64,000 nucleotides of DNA from Vulcanimicrobiota bacterium. GTDB taxonomy: Bacteria > Vulcanimicrobiota > Vulcanimicrobiia > Vulcanimicrobiales > Vulcanimicrobiaceae. The translations under genes and the position numbers were made by a program. The stretch covers positions 186,001 through 250,000 of the forward strand of contig PMSI01000001.1 in assembly GCA_003168375.1 (NCBI GenBank), given 5' to 3'. Below the pieces are notes generated by a model that searched no databases, was not told the DNA's origin, and saw only the letters and a program-made list of their open reading frames with translations. Shown one piece after another: positions 40,639 through 49,683 of this stretch (positions within the stretch are counted from its first letter, which is position 1; the number at the start of each line of letters is the position of its first letter).

Positions 40639-41601
40639 CTACTTGCCGGCGTCGGCCTTGGTGTACGTTCCGACGGCGACCGCGATCTTCGCCGGCGGCG
40701 TCTTGCCGCCGAAGAAGTCGTGGATCGCGTCGATCGTCTTCGACCCGATCTGGTCGGGGTGCTGGATCGCGTCGCCGTACATGGCGCCTTGGGCGATCGC
40801 CGTGCGCGCCTCGGGCGCCGCGTCGTAGCCGATGACGACGATCTTGCCTTGTTTGCCGGCCGCCTGCACCGCCTTGGCCGCGCCCAGCGCCGAGTCGTCG
40901 TTGATCCCGAACACGCCCTTGATGTCCTTGTGCGACTGCAGGATGTCTTCCATCGTCGATGATGCCTTCGCACGCTCGCCGCCACCGTCGACGTCCGCGA
41001 CGATCGTCACGCCGGGGCAATTCGCGGTGATCGCCGCTCTGAAGCCCTTGACGCGATCCTGGACCGATGTCACCGCGGGCTCATCGATGATCGCGATCGT
41101 CCCGGGGTGCCCCGACAGTGCCGCGCACATCAGCCTGCCGGCCTGGGCGCCGCCCTGGACGTTGTCGCTGGCGATGTGGGAGACGACCTTGCCCTCCTTC
41201 GACGCGTTCGCGATGTCGGCGGTGAAGACCGGGATCCCGGCCTTGTTGGCCTCGACGATCGCGCTGCCGATCGCCTGCGAGTCGTAGGGCGTGAGGACGA
41301 TCGCGGCGACCTTTTGCGAGATGAAGTCCTCGACCTGACTCTGCTGCTTGGCGTTGTCGCGCGCCGCGTCGACGACGACGACCGTGTAGCCGTACTTGGC
41401 GGCCTGGTCCTTCATCCCGCGCTCCATGTCCTGATAGAACTGGGCCTCGCGGTTCTGGATCGAGACGCCGATCGTCTTCGCGCCCGAGCTAGCGGCGTTC
41501 GTTGTGGTAGACGTCGTCGACGAGCTCGACGTATCGGTCGACTTGGCGCATCCGCCGAGGACCAGCGCGAGCGCACATGCGAGAACGAACGGCTTCTTCA
41601 T
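40639..41601 (-). CDS. rbsB: Ribose-type ABC transporter substrate-binding lipoprotein
   Basis: 320 residues. The signal VLACALALVLGGCAKS has a lipobox with Cys18, so the protein is membrane-anchored. A Ser/Thr-rich linker follows and then the periplasmic-binding-protein type I fold: IGVSIQNREAQFYQDMERGM, VAAIVLTPYDSQAIGSAI and GVFGINDDSALGAAKAVQAA. Sugar specificity cannot be read. First gene of the operon; a Fur-like box lies 76 bp upstream. Confidence 0.92.
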   Translation of the reverse strand: MKKPFVLACALALVLGGCAKSTDTSSSSTTSTTTNAASSGAKTIGVSIQNREAQFYQDMERGMKDQAAKYGYTVVVVDAARDNAKQQSQVEDFISQKVAAIVLTPYDSQAIGSAIVEANKAGIPVFTADIANASKEGKVVSHIASDNVQGGAQAGRLMCAALSGHPGTIAIIDEPAVTSVQDRVKGFRAAITANCPGVTIVADVDGGGERAKASSTMEDILQSHKDIKGVFGINDDSALGAAKAVQAAGKQGKIVVIGYDAAPEARTAIAQGAMYGDAIQHPDQIGSKTIDAIHDFFGGKTPPAKIAVAVGTYTKADAGK

Positions 41602-41676
41602 ACCGTCGGATCGGATGCGGGAGGCGTCGCGGGAACCCCTGCGAGGGCCCACCGGAGCTCCAAATCGTCACTTTCT

Positions 41677-41691
41677 TGACAATGATTCTCA
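41677..41691. promoter_or_regulatory. Fur/Zur-like box upstream of the rbs operon
   Basis: TGACAATGATTCTCA is a 7-1-7 inverted repeat with one mismatch, close to the Fur consensus TGATAATNATTATCA. It overlaps a minus-strand -35-like TTGAGA (41692-41687) that is 17 bp from a weak GACGAT -10, pointing toward rbsB. Its AT-richness stands out in this GC-rich genome. Confidence 0.55.
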
Positions 41692-42070
41692 AGTGGTGGA
41701 TCGGCGGCGCTTCCGCCGGCTGGGCCGGGCTCGACGGCGTTCGGCGGCCGCGGCAAGGAGCGCGCAGGACAGCCCTTTCGGCGCCGGATCGGGCGCCCGA
41801 GACCAACGGGAAATTGCGTACAATCCGTGTTTGGTACGCCAAGCGCCGCATTTCAGGCGTCCGGCGGGCGGCGCACGATCGATCGGTTCAGCGCAGCGGA
41901 GGCCGCTCGCGCGGTGCGCTTTTTGTCGGAATGCGCCGTGCATTTCGCCGCGCGGTGCGCGCGAAAAGCCGCGTCGCAGCGCGCTAAAACGCCGCAGCGC
42001 CGCCATTATCCACAGTATCGTTCGTCACACCTGTGTACCGTGTGGAGTGGCTTCCGAGCCCTAGCCGCCG
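41692..42070. other. Gene-free spacer
   Basis: Only Arg/Ala-rich open frames without ribosome sites are present on either strand. It contains one perfect 9-base DnaA-box sequence (TTATCCACA at 42006-42014) and GC-rich inverted repeats. I see no RNA gene or protein gene. Confidence 0.4.
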
Positions 42071-42149
42071 CACGCGTTCGCGTGATGGACCCGCGCATGC
42101 TCGCCCTGCCGGCCGAGCGCTCAGCGAGTCCGGCGGGCGCGTGCGTGGG
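42071..42149 (+). pseudogene. Degraded 5' fragment of comM
   Basis: From 42071 the sequence closely matches the start region of comM at 46969-47000 (about 33 bases with one or two changes around GTGATGGACC and GCGCATGCTCGCC), then jumps by an internal deletion to the part matching 47097-47140 (the GCCGAGCGCTCA block) with about 80% identity. It has the same orientation as comM and ends exactly at the stop of the neighbouring secreted-protein gene. I read it as a decayed duplicate. Confidence 0.6.
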
Positions 42150-42566
42150 TCAGCCGGCCGGTTCAGGGATCCTGCACGAGGTGCGTCCCCGATCGGCAAA
42201 CGTCCAGCGCACTCCCGGGCAAACGCGCGCGAGCACGCCGTCATCGAGGAGCCCTGACCCGGCCGCGCACGGCGTCTTCACCACCGAAACGGGGCGGCCC
42301 GCGTCGTAGTCCTCGGCAGCGCGTTCCGAATCGCGGATGATCTGAAGGGCGCATTCGTCCGAGAGGCCGTGGAGCGCGCCTTCCGCGCGATGTGCACGCC
42401 AGTATGAGGCCGCGTACCGCCAGCCGCACGATAGGCTGGCATGGCCTTGCGGATCGAGGCACTGCACGATCTGGCGGTTTTGGGCCGAGACGGCAGCCGG
42501 CGCGGCGCAGGCCAGAGCCATGACGAGCGCGCCAACCGCCCGCCACCGTTTCGTCCAGAGAATCAT
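42150..42566 (-). CDS. Secreted cysteine-containing protein of unknown function
   Basis: 138 residues with a signal peptide (VGALVMALACAAPAAVSAQ). The mature part has six cysteines (including IVQCLDPQGHASLSCGW and ALARVCPGVRW-like segments), suggesting disulfides in the periplasm. Its ATG overlaps the stop of the TonB-receptor gene (ATGA), so it is coupled to it. No family recognised. Confidence 0.6.
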   Translation of the reverse strand: MILWTKRWRAVGALVMALACAAPAAVSAQNRQIVQCLDPQGHASLSCGWRYAASYWRAHRAEGALHGLSDECALQIIRDSERAAEDYDAGRPVSVVKTPCAAGSGLLDDGVLARVCPGVRWTFADRGRTSCRIPEPAG

Positions 42567-45500
42567 CGTGTGATCAGTCCTTCGCTCGTATTGTAGTAGA
42601 GGCCGTTCGCCGCCGCGGGCAACCCGAGCAGCGCGGCCTGATCAGCCGTCGCGGTGCGGACGTAGAGACATCCCGTGAAGATCGCCCGGGAGAGTGGATC
42701 GGGAAAGCCAATCTCGACGAATCGCGTCGCCTTGAATGTGCGCGGAGTGAGCTTCACCCCGCTCTCCAGCGTGCGCCCATCACCACTGCCGCTCAGCTGG
42801 CGAATCGCGGCCACCGCGTCGAGGACCAGCGGCCGCTGGCTGGCGGGACACTGATCGCGTAGAGCGAGCGGATCCGCGGGACGTGCGCCCGCCGACGGCG
42901 GCGCGAGATTCTCAACCAGCGTCCCTTGATGGAACACCACGTAGATTCCGAACCGCGGCATGAACGCGAACTCCGATCGGCGTGGCCCCGAAGCCGGGTC
43001 GGTGTACGCGCCTGCGGCAGCGGCGTGCAACGGATCGCCGGCCGCGTTCACCGATATACACGCCAATCCGAGCACGTTCTTCACCTGCGGCACGATCGCG
43101 ACGGCATACGAGTCAGTCGCTTTGTGATACTCGAGTCTCTCCTCGAGGCCCTTGATCGCGACAACCTCGAACGTTTCGGGATACGATCCGCTACGAGCCT
43201 TTATCACGTCGAGCTGCGCCGCCGCGGCACGCAGGCTGTTAACGAGCGCGGTGGCGCTCGCGACGTGTTCGGGAGTGCAGTTCGGATCGGTTCGATCCAG
43301 CGCGAACGGATTCTCCGGCGTGCGGCCGGGCAGCGGCCCGAAACGGACCGAGGGCCCGGCTTGCTCCGTATCGATCCGGCTCACGTCGCCGACTTGAGGT
43401 CGTTGAAGCCCGCCGGTCCGCACGGCGTACGTCAGACTGAACGAACGCGGGCGCAGCGGTTGCGCCAAACTCGGCAAGGCGAACCCGCCGGCTGTTTCGA
43501 GCGGAAGCGAACCGGCGCCCGTTATGAAAGTTCCGGTATGCGCGTTCGTCAGATTGGTTATGCCGAACGTCACGTTGCCGTGCGACGTGTCGAAGCTAGC
43601 ACCGACCGCGATCGTTCCGAACGCCGGCAGATTACGCTCGTTGTTGGTTCCGGCGAACTGGTACAGCGCGATCAGCTCAGTAGCGCTTCTCCGCGGCTTG
43701 TAGTCCAATACGAAGCCGGCGCGCCAGCGCGGCACATTCGGCAGCTGGCGCCCCGGAACGGTGACCGAGAAGGGATTCAAGAGCCGAGGATCGCTTCCGA
43801 ACACGCGCGCATCAGAGAACCGTACGTAGCCGCCGACCGTGAGCGCACCGGTCGGTTGATAGCTGAAGCCGAGCCGCCCTGTTTGGTAGACGCGGTTTAT
43901 CCCCCCGACCGGCTCGATGAAGTAGATGCTGCTCGCGCTCGGGACGCCGGCGGTCGTGCCGCAACCCGCCGGAGTGGCATAGAATGCGCTGATGGCTGCG
44001 AGGTATGCAGCGTCGAGATCCCTCGGATCGGCCTCGCCGCTGAGAATCGTCGTGACGCTCGCGTTGTGCTGAACCTGGCGTCCGAGTTCGCCCGACAGCG
44101 ACCATCCTGCCCTGCGATGCTGCCAGGAGGCTCGCACGTCGGAAACGCTGCTCGGCGTCGCCGGATCCCCAAGCGCCTTGGCAAACACGGCATGGCCTGG
44201 ACAATCGTAACCAGCGAGGCGGGATCGCGAAGCGCACCCTGCGAGATGAGCGTTCCGCCGCCGTTGCGCACGCTCACGCTGCCCGAGAAACTGTCGGCGG
44301 CGTTCGGCTTCCACGAGACGCCGGACGACACGCCGAGCGGCTTGTCGAGACCATCTTTCATCGCGGTAAGCGCGGCGAACGCCGAGAGCCGTTCGCTGAA
44401 CTGGCGTTCGAACCGGAGCGTCGCGTTCACGTTGGAGACGCTGCCGCCGCCAGCGACGGAAAACGGACCGATGATGCGCTGGTCGAACCGCGCCCGGCCG
44501 GCCGAAACGACCAGGCTCGTCGTCGTCAAATCGCCGCGCAGGTTCAGCGAACCGAACACCGATTCACTGACCGAGTGGCTGCTCGTCTGCGCGGGCGCCG
44601 GCGTGTCGTTGACGAGCCGGCGGGTCAGGTCCTCCGAAGAGTCGCCGGTGGCGCGAACCACGGACAGCAAACCATCCGAAGACGCGCCGTTGAAGACGAG
44701 CTTGCCGATCGCGAGTGACGACCGGGATACCGATTCGTTGTTCGGCCCGAACCCGCACGGAAGCGGTCCGACGAAGCGTTCGCACACGATGTCCGCGGCC
44801 GCTCGAGAAGACACGAAGGTCGCCGTGAACGCACTCGCTACCGATAGCGGAATTCTAATTTTCGCGAGGTCTCCGCGCGCCGACGAACCGCTGCGATGGA
44901 GATAATCCAGCCCGCTGGCGTCCGCGTACGTAAGGTTGTCGATCGGACCGTTGACGCCCCCGGCGGCATGGCCGTACACGTAGCCGATGCGGCCCGATGT
45001 CCCGCGGGCCCAGAAACGGAGATTCGTCCGTTCGTCGGATCCGTAGCTCATCGTCGTCGAGGTCTGGAACGCCAGCGTTGGCTCGAGCGTCGTCAGGGCG
45101 ACGGTGCCTCCCGCCACGTTCTGCGAGGTCGACGACGATGAAGCGCTGCTGAAGAGATCGAGATTGAGTCCGCGCAGATCCAAGCCGGTCGATCCCGCGC
45201 CGCCGGCCGGGACGCCGTCGATCGAAACCTCGGTCTCCCGCGCGTCGTGACCGTCGATCGAGAAACCACCGCCGCCGATGCCGAATTCCGAAAAGCCACC
45301 CAGCGCTTGCGCGAGACTGCCGCCGCCCAGCTTCTCCTGGATGCTTCCAGATGCGATTGTCGTGGTTTCGAGCCGAGGGATGGAGCGCGTTTGCACTCGG
45401 CCGATCACCTTCGGACCGACGACCCTCGCCATCGCGACGTCGACGAGAACACGGCGTCCCGCGCTCACGTCGAAAGGCTCGGATCCGATCCGCGTGAAGC

Positions 45501-45753
45501 CTGCATGGCTGACCGTCGCGCGGTACTGGCCTTCGTCGACGCCCGTGAACGTTGCGGCCCCGGTGGCATCGGTGTAACCGGCATACGTCTTGCCGCCTAC
45601 GAGCAGCACGCGCGCCAGGCGCACGGGCTCGCGCGACGCTGCGTCGCTCACGTGAATCTCGACATCGGCCGATGCCGCTGCCGCAATAGCGGTTTCGGTG
45701 AGGGCGAGCAGCGTGCAGAGCGCTGCGACGATGCGCCAGAACGGCATGGTCAA
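42563..45753 (-). pseudogene. TonB-dependent receptor with carboxypeptidase-regulatory-like domain, broken by a frameshift
   Basis: The N-terminal half (start 45753, signal IVAALCTLLALTETAIAAAA) has an about 80-residue carboxypeptidase-regulatory-like domain (VRLARVLLVGGKTYAGYTDA), then a plug (IDGHDARETEVSIDGVPAGG) and the first barrel strands. At 44211-44212 the frame shifts by -1; a CTG-GGT-TAC reading with one extra G restores LGYDCPGHAVFAKALGDPAT and the barrel continues to 42563 (LGFSYQPTGALTVGGYVRF, FGITNLTNAH). Total length would be about 1,060 residues. The cause could be a real mutation, phase variation or a sequencing error in a G run. Receptors of this type take up large substrates through the outer membrane. 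It is coupled to a 138-residue secreted protein downstream. Confidence 0.85.
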
Positions 45754-45771
45754 ACGCCGGAGAACCGCCGG

Positions 45772-46272
45772 TTAGGCGTGTTTCGGCGGGAAGAGATTCA
45801 CCGTCCGCGGATCGGAATAGATCCCGAGCTTGGCGCTGTACGTGAACCAGCCCAATGGCACCGTATTGTCCGGCACGTAAAGGTCGAGCTTGTCGAACAT
45901 CTCCGGAGAGCCCGCGAAGATGGTCAAGCACTGACCCAAGAGCTTGTTCGAGACCGCAGCGTTCTTGCTCGTCGCCGAAAAGGAAACGTAATGGGCGCTG
46001 CCGCGCGTCTCGGCGCGCATCGTCAAGCCGCTCGGAGACTGGGCTTCGTGCGGCCCGCGGCCGGATTCGAGCCCCACGTAAAACGATCGCACATCGCTCA
46101 AGGCGGAGAGAACGTGCGCTCGATTCTGCGGATCGCAGTCGTCAGAAACCTGCATCGCCGGCGCTGCCGGCGGCAGCGTCGTCGGCAGAAGAAGAAACTT
46201 GGCGTCGGCTGCGCCGCTCATCGCGGCGGCGAGCGTGAGGGCCGCGATCGCGGCGGAAAACACCCGAGTCAT
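45772..46272 (-). CDS. Secreted protein of unknown function
   Basis: 166 residues with a signal peptide (AAIAALTLAAAMSGAADA). The mature protein has two cysteines (VSDDCDPQNRAHVL and LLGQCLTIFAGSP) and alternating strands. It lies 18 bp upstream of the TonB receptor in the same direction, so it is likely in its operon and may be an accessory lipoprotein-like factor. No family recognised. Confidence 0.65.
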   Translation of the reverse strand: MTRVFSAAIAALTLAAAMSGAADAKFLLLPTTLPPAAPAMQVSDDCDPQNRAHVLSALSDVRSFYVGLESGRGPHEAQSPSGLTMRAETRGSAHYVSFSATSKNAAVSNKLLGQCLTIFAGSPEMFDKLDLYVPDNTVPLGWFTYSAKLGIYSDPRTVNLFPPKHA

Positions 46273-46388
46273 GGGATTCCTTTCGGTTCAAGCGCCGCAA
46301 CGACCCCTAGGCCATCGGTTCGGCGGTTTGGAGTGGAGCTGAGGCCACGCGAGCTTCCGACACTCGCGTAGCGCTCAGCGTCTGCGGA

Positions 46389-46598
46389 TCAGCCGCAGAT
46401 GCAGGTGTAGCCGACGATGTTCCCGTTCCCGTCGTATATGGGGCTGCAGGTCGGTTCTGTGTCCCCCGGACACAGAATGTTGATCGCGGCTGCTTGCGGG
46501 ATGTTCGCGAAGGGCGACACGAGTCCACCGGGGCCCGTGAGGCCCGCGACAGTGAATGCCATCGAAGCGAAGCCGAACGTGACGAGTCGTTTGAACAT
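46389..46598 (-). CDS. Small secreted four-cysteine peptide
   Basis: 69 residues with ATG at 46598 preceded by AAGGAG at a good distance. A hydrophobic N-terminus (FGFASMAFTVAGLTG) and an Ala-rich cleavage region are followed by a short mature part with Cys43, Cys51, Cys66 and Cys68, ending GYTCICG. Leading gene of the receptor operon by position. It could be a secreted peptide product, a toxin-like or metallophore-like peptide; nothing in sequence decides. The longer frame to 46697 is not needed. Confidence 0.65.
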   Translation of the reverse strand: MFKRLVTFGFASMAFTVAGLTGPGGLVSPFANIPQAAAINILCPGDTEPTCSPIYDGNGNIVGYTCICG

Positions 46599-46992
46599 AC
46601 GAACTCCTTGACGAGCGATTGTGACGTAGGAAAATATGCGGCTCGCGAGCCGCCGAACGGGTGTAGCCTCGACATCCGGCCAGCACATTGCATGCATGCA
46701 CGGCGATCCGCCGAGGACTCGCTAAGCGCTCCTCAATCTACGGAGATTCTCTGCTATACTATGACGAAAACGGTTGCAAGTGTTTCGAGTTCGTCAACCG
46801 CAAGAATATGTGAAGATTGCATGACACGATATTCTCGTGGTCAACCGCATGCTTGTCCCGCGTCGAGGTGCATCTTCAGCGACGGAGCGCATACTGGTAA
46901 CCGAGCCGCACGTAACCATCCGGACCGCGCGTTCGATCGGCTTGCGCACCCGGCCCTTGCCGCTCGCAACCGTTCGCGTGATGGACCGGCGC
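46599..46992. other. Divergent spacer before comM
   Basis: About 390 bp between the leftward peptide gene and comM. It contains a -10-like TATACT near 46756 (TGCTATACTATG) but no clear -35. In-frame extensions of comM to 46837 lack ribosome-site support. No RNA gene was seen. Confidence 0.4.
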
Positions 46993-47913
46993 ATGCTCGC
47001 CCACGCCTTCTCCGCCGCGATCACCGGGATCGATGCTCACCTCGTTCGCGTGGAGACCGACTCCGCGGCAGGCACCCCCGCGCTGTTGATCGTTGGTCTG
47101 CCCGACCGAGCGCTCAACGAGTCGCGCGAGCGAGTGCGCGCGGCGATAGTGAACTCCGGCTTCGGCATCCCGCCCGGCCGGCTGTTGGTAAACCTGGCGC
47201 CGGCAGACATGCGCAAGGCCGGCGTCGGCTTCGATCTGGCGATCGCGCTGGCGCTGCTCGCGACCGACGAACAGATCCCCGACCGGCCGCTGCACGAGTA
47301 CGTCGCCTGCGGCGAACTCGCGCTCGACGGGACGCTGCGCGCGGTCCCCGGCGTGCTCGCGATGACGCTCGCGGCAAAGCACGCCGGCTTCGCGCGCATC
47401 CTGGTCCCCGAGGCGAACCGCGACGAAGCCGCGCTGGTCGCCGGGATCGACGTCTACGCCGTCCCCGCCCTCGCCGATGCGGTCGCGGTCGCGCTCGGCA
47501 GCGGCGCGAAATTCCGGCGCACCGGCACGACGGTCCTCGACGACGGCGACCGGGCCGCCTCAGGAGACTTCGCCGACGTGAAAGGACAGACGCTCGCGAA
47601 GCGCGCGCTCGAGATCACCGCCGCCGGCGGGCACAACGTCGTCCTCGTCGGTCCGCCGGGCTGCGGCAAGACGATGCTGGCGCGGCGCGTGCCGTCGATC
47701 CTGCCCGCGATGACGACCGCCGAGGCGCTCGACGTCACCAAGGTCTACAGCGTCGCCGGGTTGCTCGGCTCACGACCGCGCGTCGTCGCCGCCCGGCCGT
47801 TTCGCGCCCCACATCACACAGCGAGCAAAGTGTCGCTCGTCGGCGGCGGCTCCGTTCCGCGGCCGGGCGAGATCTCGCTCGCGCAGCACGGGGTGCTCTA
47901 TCTAGACGACTAG
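46993..47913 (+). pseudogene. comM: comM (Mg-chelatase-like AAA ATPase), truncated by element insertion
   Basis: ComM is an AAA+ helicase that helps branch migration in natural transformation and is about 500 residues long. This frame, started at MLAHAFSAAITGIDAHLVRV, keeps the ChlI-like N-terminal domain, Walker A VGPPGCGKTMLARR near residue 219 and most of the following helices, but ends at GEISLAQHGVLYLDD, where other ComMs continue Leu-Pro-Glu-Phe. About 190 residues are missing. The break coincides with the left end of the integrase-carrying element, so the 3' half should lie beyond the right edge. comM is a known insertion site for genomic islands in other bacteria. Confidence 0.88.
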
Positions 47914-47930
47914 CCGATAGCGAATCTGCT
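47890..47930. other. Likely left attachment site (attL) of the element
   Basis: Host comM homology ends around 47905-47913 (TATCTAGACGACTAG), and element sequence starts at once with a leftward gene ending at 47929. The large serine recombinase lies 1.8 kb to the right, so recombination inside comM is the simplest reading. The core dinucleotide cannot be fixed without attR. Confidence 0.4.
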
Positions 47931-48309
47931 AGGCGTCATCATCTTCGAGGACTAACAAGAAGGGTCGCAAGCTGTGCAAGCCGCTCGGCGTTGATGGACG
48001 AGAGGGCCGCGACGGACGGGACGGTCGCGATGGTCGCGACGGCCTTGAAGGTCGTGAGGGCCGCGAAGGTCGCGACGGTCGTGATCCCGTTCCAATTGCC
48101 CCTGGGGTCCACGCTACGGGATACATGGCCTCGTCTCTGAAAATGTGATCCTGATAGATGCCGTAGTACGATACGCCGGTCTTGTAACTGAATACAAAGC
48201 CGTCGCGCACGAAGCCGCTCGGCTCAATGTCCATATCGTAAATGAAGCCGTTGATCTCGTTGAGCCAGCCGATGAGATCGCTTCCAGAACCACCATAGAT
48301 TGGTGTCAC
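47929..48309 (-). CDS. Element protein with (Ser-Arg-Pro)10 tract
   Basis: 126 residues. The N-terminal 70 residues are rich in Tyr, Phe and Ile (NEINGFIYDMDIEPSGFVRD) and have lower GC than the host. Ten Ser-Arg-Pro units then follow (residues about 77-106), then STP and a tail LRPFLLVLEDDDA. It lies 12 bp downstream of the TIR-like gene on the same strand, so they are likely co-transcribed. Because the Ser, Arg and Pro codons vary at third positions without changing the protein, the tract appears to be maintained. No family recognised. Confidence 0.6.
   Translation of the reverse strand: MTPIYGGSGSDLIGWLNEINGFIYDMDIEPSGFVRDGFVFSYKTGVSYYGIYQDHIFRDEAMYPVAWTPGAIGTGSRPSRPSRPSRPSRPSRPSRPSRPSRPSRPSTPSGLHSLRPFLLVLEDDDA
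47995..48084. repeat. Tandem 9-bp repeat, ten units, encoding Ser-Arg-Pro on the minus strand
   Basis: Ten contiguous 9-bp units of consensus GGTCGCGAC on the + strand. Every substitution between units is synonymous for Ser-Arg-Pro on the minus strand, including one AGG arginine. On the + strand the same bases read Gly-Arg-Asp/Glu, collagen-like; the wobble positions coincide. Confidence 0.85.
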
Positions 48310-48321
48310 TCCAGGCTCCCT

Positions 48322-49461
48322 TTAAGTCTCCGGCAGCAACTGCACGGCGCCAAGCTTGATGAGCTCCTTTAGGAGGTCCAGCGACTTCGTATTCAGTTGA
48401 CCCTTTTCGTATGGTATGTAACCAAGGTCGCTGAAATCGCTCGGGAAGGCCACGCCTTCTTCCTTGAAAATCACGATGCGTTTGCCATAGAGCAGGGAAG
48501 CCGCGCCAAGTTCAAACACGACATTCAAGCGGGGGCGCTTTTCGGTCTTGCCATCGGGCGTCTGCAACTGTTCGTCGCCTGAGAAGATGAATAGACCGCC
48601 TGACGATTCTTGCATCAGCTGACCCACTTTCTCCGAAATGGGTCGGCCTGCATGAGCCTCGTTCTTCGCCACGACAAACGGTATCTTGAGCTCTCTCAGG
48701 ATCGTCTCAAGCTGCTCAAGCGCTTGATGGTCCGATCCATGCGCTAGGAAAAACTGCTTCTTCGCAGTCGATGCGGGTGGCGCCGGTGGCGCTGGTGGCG
48801 GCGTCCCAGAGGCCAGCGGTTCGCGATCCGGTTCTGGTTCCGGTTCATCCTCCGGCAACGTACCCTTCGGCGCAACGCTTGGAGCCGCTGCGATCGCGTT
48901 CACATCTAGGAGCAGAATCTGGCCGTTAGGCGTATCGCGCAGAGCACCGAGATACTTGAAGGTGTCAGTGATGAGGTCAAACGCCGCTGCTCCACGATCG
49001 CGAGGCACACCAAACGTCTCCAAGACATTGATCGCAATCTCTTTGGAGGGGTACTTGTTCTTGTTGTATTTGTCAGCGAATGCTTTAATTGCCGTTGGAG
49101 TCAGTGCTGCTTTGAGCAGCGCACCCTTCTCGGAGCCTTCCTCCATCGGCTTGACGATTGCCGAGCCAAGGGCAGTGAGGACAATCTCGTTGGCGTTATA
49201 GCCGCCTTCGGTCAGCCCGTATGCCATCGCCGCGCTCGTCAGAGCCCGCCAGCTACCGCCGGTAGGAGCCCATTTGATAGCAAGAGCAATGCTCGTCGGC
49301 TCGCCGCTCTTACCGCCGAACTGGTCCACAATCGCTGTCGGGATCAGCAGAGCTTTCGACAGCGGATACGACGGGATGACCTTCTGCGGAACCAGCGCCT
49401 TCTTGGGAGCGCCGTTGGCCGCAGCCTTGTCTTTGGGCTCCTCTGGGCCTTTCGTAGCCAT
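48322..49461 (-). CDS. TIR-like domain protein (predicted nucleotide-binding, CAP12-type), candidate defence effector
   Basis: 379 residues. Residues about 25-200 are a helical sensor-like region (VIPSYPLSKALLIPTAIVDQ, KEIAINVLETFGVPRDRGAA), followed by a Pro/Ala linker and a C-terminal TIR-like domain from about 220: FFLAHGSDHQALEQLETILR, then IPFVVAKNEAHAGRPISEKV, whose glutamate occupies the catalytic position of TIR NADases of the CAP12/Pycsar group, and RLNVVFELGAASLLYGKRIV. Such proteins deplete NAD upon phage infection. It is on an integrated element beside the attachment site. The activator is unknown; there is no cyclase next to it. Confidence 0.75.
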   Translation of the reverse strand: MATKGPEEPKDKAAANGAPKKALVPQKVIPSYPLSKALLIPTAIVDQFGGKSGEPTSIALAIKWAPTGGSWRALTSAAMAYGLTEGGYNANEIVLTALGSAIVKPMEEGSEKGALLKAALTPTAIKAFADKYNKNKYPSKEIAINVLETFGVPRDRGAAAFDLITDTFKYLGALRDTPNGQILLLDVNAIAAAPSVAPKGTLPEDEPEPEPDREPLASGTPPPAPPAPPASTAKKQFFLAHGSDHQALEQLETILRELKIPFVVAKNEAHAGRPISEKVGQLMQESSGGLFIFSGDEQLQTPDGKTEKRPRLNVVFELGAASLLYGKRIVIFKEEGVAFPSDFSDLGYIPYEKGQLNTKSLDLLKELIKLGAVQLLPET

Positions 49462-49628
49462 GCCTGTGACTCCAAATCGTGATGGTTTCCGGCCCTCGGC
49501 GTCATTTTAGACCGTAGTAGGCCTGTGAATTGCTCTGGTTATAACACAGACAAGACCGGATTGCTAGTCCTCCAGGACTGTCTGCCAGCGATTGCCCATT
49601 TTTATCCACATATTCACCGCTGGTGGAA

Positions 49629-49663
49629 AAGTCAGAAGGACTGCTCTCACAGTCCTCTGACTT
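49629..49663 (-). terminator. Long hairpin downstream of the integrase gene
   Basis: AAGTCAGAAGGACTG (49629-49643) pairs with CAGTCCTCTGACTT (49650-49663) with one bulged A and a six-base loop. On the minus strand it follows the integrase stop and ends in TTTTCC, as expected for a terminator with a short U-run. Confidence 0.6.
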
Positions 49664-49683
49664 CTAAGGCCCGGCGCCGCGTC

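Noticed and set aside
39109-40962. 617-codon open frame on the + strand
   Set aside because: Antisense to rbsA; its translation mirrors the ABC motifs only as reverse-complement composition.
42006-42014. Perfect DnaA box (TTATCCACA), with another at 49602-49610
   Set aside because: Single isolated boxes, no cluster, no dnaA or dnaN gene near. About one such 9-mer is expected by chance in this length.
41827-42309. 160-codon + frame between rbsB and the secreted-protein gene
   Set aside because: No ribosome site, Arg/Ser-rich, and it reads through the comM remnant and antisense into a signal-peptide gene.
46837-46992. Upstream extension of comM to ATG 46837
   Set aside because: The family starts at the ATG at 46993 (MLAHAFSAAITGID), and the extension has no ribosome site or similarity.
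48005-48125. Collagen-like Gly-X-Y gene on the + strand over the Ser-Arg-Pro tract
   Set aside because: No start codon, a stop shortly upstream, and some unit differences change residues in this frame while none do on the minus strand.
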